A DNA stretch of 64,000 nt from Massilia soli (GTDB lineage Bacteria; Pseudomonadota; Gammaproteobacteria; Burkholderiales; Burkholderiaceae_D), in NCBI RefSeq assembly GCF_016809835.1, contig NZ_JAFBIL020000003.1:1-64000 (forward strand). The letters are read 5' to 3'. The stretch's first letter is position 1. Every line of letters begins with the position of its first letter. Under the pieces are notes generated by a model. It was not told the DNA's origin, did no database searches, and saw only the letters and a list, made by a program, of their open reading frames with translations. The translations under genes were made by a program, and so were the position numbers. Shown in pieces: positions 1-8,911 of this stretch.

Positions 1-184
1 CTTCAAACTGGTTGTGTGCAAACTCCAGTTTAGGCACCACGGTGCCCGTTGGGGAGGAGGAGTCCATCCCATTGCTTATGGCCGGTTGCGGCCTCTTAGA
101 ACTCTAACTCATCTGACAGTTCGTGTCAGGTCAAGTATGAGCTAGTACAGATAAGGCCTCCGGCCGCATCCGGCTACTTCAGCG

Positions 185-1618
185 CTACCAGCCAATATCC
201 TGCAACAGCGCCTGCGTCAGATCCTTTGGCGCTGTCACTTCGTGCGGTAAATCGGCATTGATCGACGGTTCCATCAGCTGATTGCTCTTCGCGTCGGTCG
301 TGAAGTGCGACACCGACGACCCCGGATCAAACTCCGCCGGCACGAACATCCGGATCCGCCGCGCGCTGTCCGTTCCCGCAAGCCGCTCCGGGTCGATCGT
401 CAGATTGACCACCACCGCCGACTTGCCGCGCTGGCGCTTCTTCAGAGCCGCTTTCAGCGCCGTGCCCGATGCCTGGCTTACGCGCACTGCCGGGATCGCG
501 ATTGCCGGGTCGCCCCCGCCCAGCCCTGTCACCGGCCCCGGCGCGTTGTCCGCCACGACCATTGCCCTGGCCCCGGCATCCTGCACGTGTCTGGCCTTGA
601 TCACAAACGAACATTCGCCCCGGTCGACCAGGGCGATCTTGCCCTTCACGCCTGCGGCGTTCGCCTTTGAGAGCGGCGCACAGGCAAGGCCGGTGCCGTT
701 TTCCTGGTCGACCACCTGCATCAGGTCTCCTTTGACCCCAGCTGCGGCCAGCGGCGGGCCGAAGGAGGCGTCGCCGACTTCGTACATGCCCTTGGCACCA
801 CCAGCGCGCCTGCCGGTCACCGTCATGACCGACTGCGGCGACAGCACCGTGGGCACCTGGCCCGTGACGAACCGGCCATTCCACGACAGCCCGGTTTCGC
901 TGAGTGCCGACATCCGGCGCTCTTCGTTGCTCATGTTGACCCACAGCTTGTTGGTGCGGTTGTCGATCAGGTGGTGGTCCCACACGGAGGGCCGTTTTTC
1001 GTACGGCTCGCCGGTCTGTTCGTCGGTGAAGCCCTGGAAGCCGAGGCCGTGCGCCATCTCGTGCAGCAGCACCGTGACGAGGTTGATCTTGTCGCCGTGC
1101 TTGTTGTCCAGGCCTAGGTAGAAACCCGAACCGGCCATGCAGTCATCGAACAGCCCGAGGCGCGAGTTGAAGCGCGCGCGGATGTGCGGTTCGCCCGCCG
1201 GGGCCTGGTCGTCGCCCGCGAGCTTGCTGGCCAGCGCGCTGGGGTACCAGGTGTTGGGCAGCGGCGCGTTGGGGAAGTCGCTGAAGATGTCGTTGGCGCC
1301 GGCCGAGCCGAGCACCGCGGTGTCGGCGGTGCAGGGCAGCGGCACGAAGCTGGCGCCGACGCGCACGGGCACCTTGCTGGTCAGCGTGGCGCCCCAGATC
1401 GTCGCGGCGTGCTGAAACGCGATCAGCCGTTGCTGTCCGAGCGTGGTGCCAGTGTTGCCACCGACCGGCTGCACCGGCGTGGGATCGTTGAAGCCTTCGT
1501 CGGGAGCGTTGCCGTTGACGATGGTGACCACGGCGGCGCCGTGGGCGCCGGCCCAGACCGAACAGGCCAGTGCCAGCAGCGCTGCGCGCCGCAGCAGGGC
1601 AGGTTTATTCGCGCTCAT
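185..1618 (-). CDS. Exported zinc metallopeptidase-like protein with PA domain
   Basis: A 477-residue protein beginning with a signal peptide (MSANKP then a hydrophobic stretch ending near AGAHG). A zincin motif HEMAH lies at about residues 186-190, followed by GLGF, as in matrixin/pappalysin-like metallopeptidases. A protease-associated (PA) domain occupies roughly residues 280-400, recognisable from GKIALVDRGECSF and ARAMVVADN. The start at 1618 is preferred because it opens a clean signal peptide; upstream sequence in the same frame is arginine/proline-rich and overlaps the next gene. It overlaps the post-PEP-CTERM gene by 14 nt, so the two are probably translationally coupled. Expected role: secreted proteolysis. 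Substrate unknown. The family call is firm for the PA domain and moderate for catalytic activity. Confidence 0.8.
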   Translation of the reverse strand: MSANKPALLRRAALLALACSVWAGAHGAAVVTIVNGNAPDEGFNDPTPVQPVGGNTGTTLGQQRLIAFQHAATIWGATLTSKVPVRVGASFVPLPCTADTAVLGSAGANDIFSDFPNAPLPNTWYPSALASKLAGDDQAPAGEPHIRARFNSRLGLFDDCMAGSGFYLGLDNKHGDKINLVTVLLHEMAHGLGFQGFTDEQTGEPYEKRPSVWDHHLIDNRTNKLWVNMSNEERRMSALSETGLSWNGRFVTGQVPTVLSPQSVMTVTGRRAGGAKGMYEVGDASFGPPLAAAGVKGDLMQVVDQENGTGLACAPLSKANAAGVKGKIALVDRGECSFVIKARHVQDAGARAMVVADNAPGPVTGLGGGDPAIAIPAVRVSQASGTALKAALKKRQRGKSAVVVNLTIDPERLAGTDSARRIRMFVPAEFDPGSSVSHFTTDAKSNQLMEPSINADLPHEVTAPKDLTQALLQDIGW

Positions 1619-2012
1619 GGCCGTGCTCCCCGGTCGGTGCGCTGTGCGCGGGCTGGCCGATGGCGGCGCGGGCGGCATGTTCGCCGCCGGCGCAGCCGAT
1701 GATTTCCCTGCCCGCGGCGTCGCGGGAGAGGACCGAATACACCATGCCGCGCTCGCCGAGGTGCAGGTGGCGGGTGCCGTCAGGGCGTTGAACCGAGGGC
1801 GCGATGGGCGCCGTCGGCGCCATGGCTTTCTGCTGTGCGCGCAGGGTGCGCAGTTCGGCGGGCGTCGGGGCGCGAAGCTGGCCGCTTTCGCGGTCGCGCA
1901 CCACAACCATGCCTTCCTGTCCGGCCGCGCCGGCCAATGGCGGCAGCGATAACGCGGCGAGCGCCAGCATCGCCGCCAGGGTTGCCCCCGGCGAGCTTCT
2001 CTCGTTCATCAT
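1605..2012 (-). CDS. Post-PEP-CTERM-1-like secreted protein
   Basis: 135 residues with an N-terminal signal peptide ending near LAGAAGQEG, then the conserved-looking block MVVVRDRESGQLRAPTPAEL. That block matches my recollection of the small secreted family called post-PEP-CTERM-1, whose genes often accompany PEP-CTERM genes. Here it lies 22 nt after a PEP-CTERM gene and overlaps a metallopeptidase gene, which fits. A strong GGAGG ribosome-binding site precedes the ATG. The C-terminal half is histidine-rich (HLHLGERG, GEHGHERE). No biochemical function is known to me; a link to PEP-CTERM surface protein handling is inferred from context only. Confidence 0.7.
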   Translation of the reverse strand: MMNERSSPGATLAAMLALAALSLPPLAGAAGQEGMVVVRDRESGQLRAPTPAELRTLRAQQKAMAPTAPIAPSVQRPDGTRHLHLGERGMVYSVLSRDAAGREIIGCAGGEHAARAAIGQPAHSAPTGEHGHERE

Positions 2013-2034
2013 GATTCGATCCTCCAGGTTGCTG

Positions 2035-2691
2035 CTACGCCTGTCGTCGGCGCAGCATGGTCAAACCGAACAAGCCGACGCCCAGCATCAGGTATGCCGA
2101 CGGTTCGGGTACGGAAAGTACGCTGACGGTGTCGATGCCGACATAGTTCGCGACGTCCGCGTCGCCGGTGTAGCGGAAGGCGAAGCGGCCTTCACCGACG
2201 TGCGCCACCGACAGGCTGAACTCTTGCCACGTCTCGGGGTAGGGCGTGGTTCCGCCTATGGTGGCGAGCAAGGTGTCGAAGCCGGCCGGGTCGCTGCCGC
2301 TGCCTTCGCTGAACCGAACTTCTAGCGTGTCGTTGTAGCCGGCGATCGGTGCGGTGCGCGTGAAGAACGAGAGGGTGGAGGGGCCGATCAGGTCGAGCGT
2401 GGGCGAGATCAGCCAGTTGTTGATGGTGCCTTCGTCGTTGCCGGCGCTGAAGAAGTTGGCTGCAATGTAGGCGTTGGGCGCTCCTTGATGGGCGGGAAAC
2501 ACCTCCGGCGTGCCCTGGAACCAAGGTTCGCCGACCGGTACGCTGTTGTTGGTCAGCGTCCAGCCTTCAAGCATTTCAACGTCGTTGAAATTTTCGGACA
2601 GTACTTCGATGGCCTGTGCATGTGAGGTGACCGGGATAATGGCCGCGAGCGCGAGCGTTACCGCCGCCGCGCGTTGTTTAGTCGTTTTCAT
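2035..2691 (-). CDS. PEP-CTERM protein with choice-of-anchor J-type domain
   Basis: 218 residues. A signal peptide (MKTTKQRAAAVTLALAAIIPVTSHAQA) is followed by a beta-rich domain opening SENFNDVEMLEGWTLTNNS, typical of the choice-of-anchor J/cleaved-adhesin type. The C-terminus has the complete sorting signal: VPEPS, a hydrophobic segment (YLMLGVGLFGLTML) and the basic tail RRRQA. Such proteins are processed by exosortase and delivered to the cell surface or matrix. No exosortase gene is in the window. First gene of the three-gene minus-strand group ending at 185. Confidence 0.88.
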   Translation of the reverse strand: MKTTKQRAAAVTLALAAIIPVTSHAQAIEVLSENFNDVEMLEGWTLTNNSVPVGEPWFQGTPEVFPAHQGAPNAYIAANFFSAGNDEGTINNWLISPTLDLIGPSTLSFFTRTAPIAGYNDTLEVRFSEGSGSDPAGFDTLLATIGGTTPYPETWQEFSLSVAHVGEGRFAFRYTGDADVANYVGIDTVSVLSVPEPSAYLMLGVGLFGLTMLRRRQA

Positions 2692-2913
2692 GGGTGTGAT
2701 CCTTTTTTATGTGCCAGATCATGGGTCGCCCTCGCGCTGGCTACGTCGAGGCCATTGCCGAGTCCATCATATGTTCATAAACCCGCCTAACTTTTGCGCT
2801 CGCCCTAACTTGCGACATGAACTATCTTGAACAAAAGTTGACGGATTCGGTTGCGCATCACATTGCACTGGCGAAGCTTGAGTTCGTGTGCCAATGTCGG
2901 ACCTGACCCCGAA

Positions 2914-2940
2914 GGAAAAAAAAGGGCGCCGGAGGCGCCC
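2914..2940 (-). terminator. Rho-independent terminator of the liv operon
   Basis: A perfect 7-bp stem GGGCGCC / GGCGCCC with loop GGA. Read on the minus strand it is followed by a run of eight T. It sits 28 nt past the livM stop codon, the right place to end the transporter transcript. Confidence 0.88.
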
Positions 2941-2967
2941 TGGAAAACTACTTCGAGAGAAAGTGGG

Positions 2968-4026
2968 TCAGCGCGCGGGGCGCAATTTTCCGACGATGCC
3001 GGTGGGGAAGAAGTAGATCGACAGCACGAACAGCACGCCCAGCCAGAGCATCCAGCGGTCCGGGTGCAGCGCTTCGCCGAGGATGGGCACGCCGGCCAAG
3101 GTGGCCTGGCCATCGGCCATCAGCGATTTGAGATAGTTCTGGGCGATGATGAACAGCGCCGCGCCAATCACCGCGCCGTACATCGTGCCCATGCCGCCGA
3201 TGACAACGATCAGCAGGATGTCGGTCATGACTTCGAAGCCGAGCATGGTTTTCGGGCCGACGTAGCGCAGCCACAGCGCCATCAGCGCGCCGGCCAGCGC
3301 CGCCACCAGCGCGGCCAGGCAGTTGGCCCAGATGCGGTACACCACGGTGCGGTAGCCCAGCGCCTCGGCGCGGAACTCGTTTTCGCGGATCGCCTGCAGC
3401 ACCCGGCCGAACGGCGAGTTCACGAGGCGCAGCAGGAACAGGAACAGCAGCAGGCAGCCGATGAACACGATGTAGTAGGTGATCACCTTGCCGTCCACCG
3501 AGCGGCCGAACAGTTCGTTTTCCAGCAGCGAGAAGCTGGGGCTGAGCAGGTCCGGTACGCTGAAGGTCTTGCCGTCCTCGCCGCCGGTGAAGTCGGACAG
3601 CTGCGACGCCAGTACCGCGAACGACGACGCCACAGCCAGCGTGATCATCGCGTAGAAGATGGCGCGCACGCGCAGTGCGAACAGGCCAACGATCAGGGCC
3701 AGCGCCAACGTCAGCAGCAACGCGAGCAGCACGCCGACGAAGATCGCGCCCCAGGTGGGCTCGGCGTCCGCCAGCGCAAGGCCGACGCCGTAGGCGCCGA
3801 TCCCGAAGAACATGGTGTGCGCGAACGAGACGATGCCGGTGTAGCCGAGCAGCAGGTCGTACGAGGCCACCAGCACGATGTAGACGCAGATGGTGGCGGC
3901 GGTGTTGAGCGGGCGCGCGCCGCTGGTGATGAACGGCGCCAGCGCCAGGCCGACGAGCACCAGCAGCAGGGCCGCCGACAGCGCGCGGCTGCGCGGCAGG
4001 TCGCCGGAGAGGATTTGATTGAACAT
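2968..4026 (-). CDS. livM: Branched-chain amino-acid ABC transporter permease LivM
   Basis: 352 residues, about the usual length for LivM. Multiple hydrophobic segments are visible, and the conserved LivM block GYTGIVSFAHTMFFGIGAYG lies near residues 60-80. The second conserved region reads ENEFRAEALGYRTVVYRIWANCLAALVAALAG, followed by the EAA-type loop region with GGMGTMYGAVIGAALF. It forms the membrane channel together with LivH. Last gene of the operon, 9 nt after livH and ending just before a hairpin terminator. The substrate is not fixed by sequence; related systems move branched-chain amino acids, amides or aromatic acids. Confidence 0.93.
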   Translation of the reverse strand: MFNQILSGDLPRSRALSAALLLVLVGLALAPFITSGARPLNTAATICVYIVLVASYDLLLGYTGIVSFAHTMFFGIGAYGVGLALADAEPTWGAIFVGVLLALLLTLALALIVGLFALRVRAIFYAMITLAVASSFAVLASQLSDFTGGEDGKTFSVPDLLSPSFSLLENELFGRSVDGKVITYYIVFIGCLLLFLFLLRLVNSPFGRVLQAIRENEFRAEALGYRTVVYRIWANCLAALVAALAGALMALWLRYVGPKTMLGFEVMTDILLIVVIGGMGTMYGAVIGAALFIIAQNYLKSLMADGQATLAGVPILGEALHPDRWMLWLGVLFVLSIYFFPTGIVGKLRPAR

Positions 4027-4035
4027 GGCGATTCC

Positions 4036-5064
4036 TTAGCGGCCGTTGGAGTACATCCCGGCCGGTCGCCACAGCAAAATGGCGATCATCAGGATAATGT
4101 TAGATACCAGCGCGACCTTCGGTGCGAGGAAACCGGCGTAGTTCGCCACCAGCGCCATCAGCAGCGCGCCGATGAAGCAGCCGGCCACCGAACCGAGACC
4201 GCCGATGATGATGACGATGAAGATCATCACCATGATCTCCGCGCCCATCGATGCCGACAGCGTCTCCTTGTACAGGCCCCACATCACACCGCCCAGGCCA
4301 GCCAGCGCCGAACCGGCGGCGAACACCGCGATGAACAGGCGGCGGATGCGGTAGCCCATGGCTTCGACCATCTCGCCGTTTTCGACGCCGGCGCGGATCA
4401 GGAGGCCAATCTTGGTGCGGTTGAGGATCAGCAGCATCGCCACGAACACCACCAGGCCAACCACCACGGCAACCAGGCGGTACTTCTCAATGGCCGAGTC
4501 GCCCAGGATGATGGCACCGCGCAGGCTGGCCGGCAGCGGCAGCGGGATCTGTTCGGCGCCCCAGATCACGTTGATCAGCTGTTCGGCCACGATCATGCCG
4601 CCCATGGTGATCAGGATCTGCTTGAGGTGCTGGCCGTAGACCGGCTTGATGATGATGCGCTCGAACGCCACGCCGAGCAGCGCCGTCGACGCCATCGCCA
4701 CCGTGACGGCCAGTGCCAGCACGCCGAGGTTCTGCAGCAGGTTGTCCTCCTGGAGCGCGCCGCTCATGGGAATCAAAACGGTGGTGGCGGCAAACGCACC
4801 GACCGCGACAAACGCGCCGTGGCCGAAGTTAAGCACGTCCATCAGGCCGAACACCAGGGTCAGGCCGCTGGCCATGATGAAGATCATCATGCCCATTGCG
4901 AGGCCGGCGATGGTGAGCGTGACCCAGGTCGGGAAGTCGCCGATCAGCGGCAGCATGACCAGCATCAGCGCCGGCGCCAGCAGAGCTGGCGCGTAATCGC
5001 GCTTGGCCGCGGGAATGACCGTATCTGCGGCCGCGGCCATGGTTGGGGGAAGTGGGGCATTCAC
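4036..5064 (-). CDS. livH: Branched-chain amino-acid ABC transporter permease LivH
   Basis: 342 residues with a hydrophobic multi-span core. The LivH signature GLTLVFGLMDVLNFGHGAFVAVGAF lies around residues 68-92, and the region MGYRIRRLFIAVFAAGSALAGLGGVMWGL matches the conserved cytoplasmic loop. The first 25 or so residues are an extra hydrophilic lead. Partner of LivM in the inner-membrane channel. It lies 11 nt downstream of livF, inside one transcript with the substrate-binding protein and both ATPases. Confidence 0.93.
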   Translation of the reverse strand: MNAPLPPTMAAAADTVIPAAKRDYAPALLAPALMLVMLPLIGDFPTWVTLTIAGLAMGMMIFIMASGLTLVFGLMDVLNFGHGAFVAVGAFAATTVLIPMSGALQEDNLLQNLGVLALAVTVAMASTALLGVAFERIIIKPVYGQHLKQILITMGGMIVAEQLINVIWGAEQIPLPLPASLRGAIILGDSAIEKYRLVAVVVGLVVFVAMLLILNRTKIGLLIRAGVENGEMVEAMGYRIRRLFIAVFAAGSALAGLGGVMWGLYKETLSASMGAEIMVMIFIVIIIGGLGSVAGCFIGALLMALVANYAGFLAPKVALVSNIILMIAILLWRPAGMYSNGR

Positions 5065-5075
5065 GGTGTTGATTC

Positions 5076-5816
5076 CTATTGATGGGAGTCGAGCGAGAGG
5101 CCGAGCAGGCGCTGTTGCAGGTCGCGGTCGTCGACCAGGTCCTGCATCGGACCGGCGTGCACCACGCGGCCGTCATCCATCACCGACACGGTGTCGCCCA
5201 GTTTCTTGACGAAGTTGAAGTTCTGTTCAACCAGCAGGATGGTGGTGTCGGTGTCTTTCAGCTCGCGGAAAGCGTCGATCAGGTTGTTGATGATGGCCGG
5301 GGCCAGGCCCTTGGTGGGCTCGTCGACCAGCAGCAGCTTGCGCGGCTCGACGATGGCGCGGGCGATCGCCACCATCTGCTTCTGGCCGCCCGAAAGCAGG
5401 CCGGCCGGGTAGTTCCAGAATTTTTTCAGGGCAGGGAAGAAGCCGAAGATCCATTCCAGGCGCTGGGTGTCGAGCGGGCCGTTGCGCGCCGCCAGGTACA
5501 GGTTCTCGCGCACGGTCAGCGCGGAGAACACGGCCATCGATTCTGGGACGTAGGCGATCGACGACATGGCGATGTCCGGCGTTTGCATTTTGGTGATGTC
5601 CTTGCCATCGAACGCGATGCTGCCGGCGCTGGCGTGCCACATGCCCATGATGGTGCGCAGCGTGGTGGTCTTGCCGGCGCCGTTGCGGCCCAGCAGGACC
5701 GACAGGCCGCCGCGCGGTACCACCAGGTCAACGCCTTGCAGGATGTGGTATTCGCCGATGTGGGTATGCACGCCGGAGAGCTGCAACAGTGGCTCGGCGT
5801 CGCTCGGGTTACGCAT
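5076..5816 (-). CDS. livF: Branched-chain amino-acid ABC transporter ATP-binding protein LivF
   Basis: About 246 residues with a complete ABC ATPase set: Walker A GRNGAGKT, the ABC signature LSGGQKQMVAIARAI, Walker B LLLVDEPTKGLAP and the downstream H-loop region LLVEQNF. The TKGLAP block and the C-terminal GRVVHAGPMQDLVDD are typical of LivF. I place the start at the ATG at 5816, giving an 8-nt overlap with livG; an in-frame TTG at 5831 is the alternative. The overlap suggests translational coupling, as expected for a LivF-LivG heterodimer. Confidence 0.93.
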   Translation of the reverse strand: MRNPSDAEPLLQLSGVHTHIGEYHILQGVDLVVPRGGLSVLLGRNGAGKTTTLRTIMGMWHASAGSIAFDGKDITKMQTPDIAMSSIAYVPESMAVFSALTVRENLYLAARNGPLDTQRLEWIFGFFPALKKFWNYPAGLLSGGQKQMVAIARAIVEPRKLLLVDEPTKGLAPAIINNLIDAFRELKDTDTTILLVEQNFNFVKKLGDTVSVMDDGRVVHAGPMQDLVDDRDLQQRLLGLSLDSHQ

Positions 5817-6570
5817 GTTCGGGTGCTCCAAGGTAGGCTTCCTGGACGATGGCCGAGGCCATGACTTCGGCCGGATTGCCGTCGGCGACCAGGGTGCCGT
5901 TGTGTAAAACGATGATGCGGTCTGCCAGCGAACGCACCACGTCCATCTTGTGCTCGACCAGCAGCACGGTCTTGCTGCGTTCGGCCTTGACCTGGTGGAT
6001 CAGGTCGAGCACGACCGGCACTTCGTCGACGCTCATGCCGGCGGTCGGCTCGTCGAACATCATCACTTCCGGTTCGAGCGCGAGCAGGATCGCCACTTCA
6101 AGCTTGCGCTTGTCGCCGTGCGACAGCGCGGCTACCTTGGTGTCGCGGCGGTCGGCCAGCGCGACCCTTTCGAGGTAGTGTTCGGCGCGCGAGATCAATT
6201 CGCTGTGCGAGAACCATACCGAGAACATGTTCATGCCGATGCGCGCGCGGCTTTGCACCGCGAGGCGCACGTTCTCGATGACGGTCAGGTTGGGGAACAG
6301 GTTGGTCAGCTGGAAGGCGCGGCCGATACCCATGGTGGTGCGCTTGGCGGCGCCGTGTCGGGTGATGTCGACGCCGTCCAGGTGCACGCTGCCCGAGGAT
6401 GCCGGTAGCTGCCCCGATATCAGGTTGAAGTAGGTGGTCTTGCCGGCCCCGTTGGGGCCGACAATCACGGTCAGGGTGCCGGGATAAAAATCGGCGCTGA
6501 CCTGGTTTACCGCGACATGGCCGCCGAAACGGATGGTCAGGTCGCGGGTCGACAGCGATGGCGTGGTCAT
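5809..6570 (-). CDS. livG: Branched-chain amino-acid ABC transporter ATP-binding protein LivG
   Basis: 253 residues. Walker A is GPNGAGKT, and Walker B is VMMFDEPTAGMSVDE, the LivG form. The signature loop reads LSHGDKRKLEVA instead of LSGGQ, a substitution common in LivG-type subunits. The stretch GIGRAFQLTNLFPNLTVIENV is the usual LivG Q-loop region. It supplies ATP hydrolysis together with LivF. The gene starts 2 nt after the stop of the substrate-binding protein and overlaps livF, so the operon is tightly packed. Confidence 0.93.
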   Translation of the reverse strand: MTTPSLSTRDLTIRFGGHVAVNQVSADFYPGTLTVIVGPNGAGKTTYFNLISGQLPASSGSVHLDGVDITRHGAAKRTTMGIGRAFQLTNLFPNLTVIENVRLAVQSRARIGMNMFSVWFSHSELISRAEHYLERVALADRRDTKVAALSHGDKRKLEVAILLALEPEVMMFDEPTAGMSVDEVPVVLDLIHQVKAERSKTVLLVEHKMDVVRSLADRIIVLHNGTLVADGNPAEVMASAIVQEAYLGAPEHA

Positions 6571-6571
6571 G

Positions 6572-7765
6572 TTAACGCTTGTTCCTTACTGGTACAGGCA
6601 GTTCGGCTGCCGGAATCTCGCGCACCAGTTCGAGCAGGTCCCATTCGTCTTTCTGGGCCTTCTTGATGCGGAAGTGGTACATCGACTGGAGCGCCTGGTG
6701 ATCCTGTTTGCGGAAGGTCATCTTGCCCTTCGGTGTCTCGAAGTCCATGCCTTCCATCGCCGTGATCAGCTTTTCGGTGTCGCCCGAGCCAGCCTTTTTA
6801 AGCGCGGTGACGACCGCGCTGGCGGCAGCGAAACCACCCGCGGTGAACATGTCAGGCGGCGCCTTGAAGCGCTTCTTGTGCTCCGCCACGAGCCAGTCGT
6901 TCATTTTGTTCTTCGGGAAGTCGTAGTAGTAATAGATGGTGCCTTCGGTGCCGGCGTAGTTGCGCCAGGTTTTCATCACCGGCAGGATGTTGCCGCCCGG
7001 CGCCAGCGTGATGCCGTAGCGGCCCGGCTGCATGTCGGCGATCTTGTTCATCGGGCTGGGGCCAGCCCACACGATGCCAAGCACGCGCGGCTGCGGCTTG
7101 TCCTTCAGCGCAGCGAAGATGCGCTGGGCCGATGCGGTGAAGTCAGTCGCCGTTTGCGGCGCGTATTCTTCGTGGACGACCTTGGCCTTGCTGCCGGTGG
7201 CGGCCAGTGCTTCCTTGCCGGCCTTGATCGCATCTTTGCCGAACGCGTAATCCTGCGCCAGGAAGGCGACGCTGCCGCCCTTGAGGGTGGCGGCGGCCGA
7301 CAGCGCATCCTGCATCGAATTGCGCGCGGTGCGGAAGATGTAGCGGTTCCATTTGTCGCCGGTGATGGCGTCGGCCACGGCCGGCTCGATGATCAGGATT
7401 TTTTTGTATTCGGCGGCGACCGGCAGCATTGCGATGGCCGAGCCCGACGAGGTGGTGCCGACGGCGATATCGACCTTGTCGTCGCCGTAGGCTTCGGCCA
7501 GCAAGGTGCGGCCCAGGTCAGGCTTGCTCTGGTCATCCTTGATGATGACTTTGAGCTTGCGGCCGTTGATCTCCATCTTGCCGCCGGTGAGGTACTCCAG
7601 GCCCATCATGAAACCGGTCTCGGTTTCTTTTGCGTAGGATTCGAGCACGCCGGTCTTGCCGGCGATGAGCGCGACCTTGAGGTCGGGTGCCGCCATGGCG
7701 CCGAGCGGCAGGGTGGCGGTGAAAGCGGCCAGCACGGCGGCCGACAGGATAGTCCGTTTGTTCAT
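6572..7765 (-). CDS. ABC transporter substrate-binding protein (LivK/amidase-type)
   Basis: 397 residues with a signal peptide MNKRTILSAAVLAAFTATLPLGAMA. The mature part starts APDLKVALIAGKTGVLESYAKETETGFMMGLEYLTGG, the first lobe of a type I periplasmic-binding fold (Peripla_BP_6). GTTSSGSAIAMLPVAAEYKK and FRTARNSMQDALSAAATLKGG are ligand-binding loop regions typical of the family. First gene of the liv operon. The closest families include binders of branched-chain amino acids and of aromatic acids; the sequence alone does not decide, and the upstream hydrolase leaves a non-amino-acid ligand open. Confidence 0.88.
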   Translation of the reverse strand: MNKRTILSAAVLAAFTATLPLGAMAAPDLKVALIAGKTGVLESYAKETETGFMMGLEYLTGGKMEINGRKLKVIIKDDQSKPDLGRTLLAEAYGDDKVDIAVGTTSSGSAIAMLPVAAEYKKILIIEPAVADAITGDKWNRYIFRTARNSMQDALSAAATLKGGSVAFLAQDYAFGKDAIKAGKEALAATGSKAKVVHEEYAPQTATDFTASAQRIFAALKDKPQPRVLGIVWAGPSPMNKIADMQPGRYGITLAPGGNILPVMKTWRNYAGTEGTIYYYYDFPKNKMNDWLVAEHKKRFKAPPDMFTAGGFAAASAVVTALKKAGSGDTEKLITAMEGMDFETPKGKMTFRKQDHQALQSMYHFRIKKAQKDEWDLLELVREIPAAELPVPVRNKR

Positions 7766-7790
7766 GCGTGTCTCCTTGATTGGGTACTGC

Positions 7791-8708
7791 TTAATCTACC
7801 TGCGACAAAAACGTCCGGATCGCTTCGCGCGCCGGCGGCTCGGTCAGCATCGGCGCGTGGCCGACGTTGGGTACTTCCGCGTACAGCATGGTGGGCGCGG
7901 TCTTCTTCATGTAGCTGGCTTGTTCGTCCTCGACCAGGTCGGACAGCGCGCCGCGCACCAGCAGCGTCGGACGCTTGCGCGCCAGGCGGCGGAAAGCGAA
8001 TTTCGACATCAGCGATTGCGACTTGAGTTTGCCGGACTGGATGGGCCGAGCGATGTTCGGATCGTACCTCATGACCAGATCGCCCTGTGGATTTTCTGCA
8101 AACGCGCGCTGCGCCCATTTGCCCCATTCTTCCATCGTGTTCTCGGGGAAGGCGGATTCGTTGATGTTCTTGATATATGCGGTGGCCTCGTCCCACGAGG
8201 CCAGCTGGGTCGCCTTGCCCGCGTAGCCGGCGATGCGCGCCAGGCCCTTCTCGGACAGGATCGGACCGACGTCGTTGAGTATGGCGGCGCTGATCAGGCG
8301 CGATTTGCGCAAGGCCAGGGTCATCGTGATGATGCCGCCCATCGAGGTGCCGATAAATACGGCGCGCTCGATGCCAAGATCGTGCGCCAGCTTGACGACG
8401 TCGTCGGCGTAGACCAGCGGCTGGTAGTTGGCCGGGTTGGCGTCGCGCTCGGACTTGCCGCGGCCGCGCACATCGACGGCGATCACGCGGCGTCCCTGGC
8501 TGGCGAGCCACGGCGCCAGTTCGTCGAAGTCGCCGGAATTTCGTGTCAGCCCATGGATGCATATCACCGGCAGGCGCGCCGGGCCGCTGTGCGATGCATA
8601 GTCCCGCGCATACAGGGCCAGGCCATCGGTGCTGGTGTAGCGGATTTCAGAAAAATTGGACACGCTGCAGATCCCGGGCAAGGTGGTTGTATTGATTGGC
8701 CATGTCAC
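7791..8708 (-). CDS. Alpha/beta-fold hydrolase
   Basis: 305 residues. The fold is shown by LPVICIHGLTRNSGDFDELAPWLASQGRRVIAVDVRGRGKSERD (HG oxyanion region, then the DxRGxGxS strand), the nucleophile elbow GTSMGG, and a late histidine in VPNVGHAPMLTEPPAREAIRTFL. Ser-Asp-His hydrolases of this type cleave esters, lactones or C-C bonds. It lies 25 nt upstream of the ABC substrate-binding gene on the same strand and may be the first gene of that operon, which would link hydrolysis to uptake of the ligand. Substrate unknown. Confidence 0.85.
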   Translation of the reverse strand: MTWPINTTTLPGICSVSNFSEIRYTSTDGLALYARDYASHSGPARLPVICIHGLTRNSGDFDELAPWLASQGRRVIAVDVRGRGKSERDANPANYQPLVYADDVVKLAHDLGIERAVFIGTSMGGIITMTLALRKSRLISAAILNDVGPILSEKGLARIAGYAGKATQLASWDEATAYIKNINESAFPENTMEEWGKWAQRAFAENPQGDLVMRYDPNIARPIQSGKLKSQSLMSKFAFRRLARKRPTLLVRGALSDLVEDEQASYMKKTAPTMLYAEVPNVGHAPMLTEPPAREAIRTFLSQVD

Positions 8709-8717
8709 CTGCCGACT

Positions 8718-8823
8718 CGTCGTTCCCGCGCAGGCGGGAATCTATACAGAGCGAGCGGTAAATTGACAATCCACTCAACATGGTTCGGCTTCAGCATGGA
8801 TTCCCGCCTCCGCGGGAACGACG
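8718..8823. repeat. GC-rich inverted-repeat element, copy 1
   Basis: The left arm CGTCGTTCCCGCGCAGGCGG (8718 on) and the right arm ending CCGCGGGAACGACG (8823) are inverted copies separated by about 55 nt. Each arm is itself a hairpin (TTCCCGC / GCGGGAA). Related copies lie at 25296 and 25457. This is a REP/BIME-like intergenic element in the convergent gap between the hydrolase promoter side and the TonB receptor 3' end. The rest of this gap holds no gene. Confidence 0.8.
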
Positions 8824-8911
8824 CTTTCATTGTCGAGCGATGGCGCAGCCCTCCATGGCCGGCCACAAGGGCCAGCCACGGGTGCTGCGTTCAGCTCAGG
8901 TTACGGGTGAA

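Noticed and set aside
2851-5082. Very long open frame on + opposite livM/livH
   Set aside because: It is the antisense of well-conserved liv genes; the His/Gln/Arg-rich translation is typical of shadow frames in GC-rich DNA.
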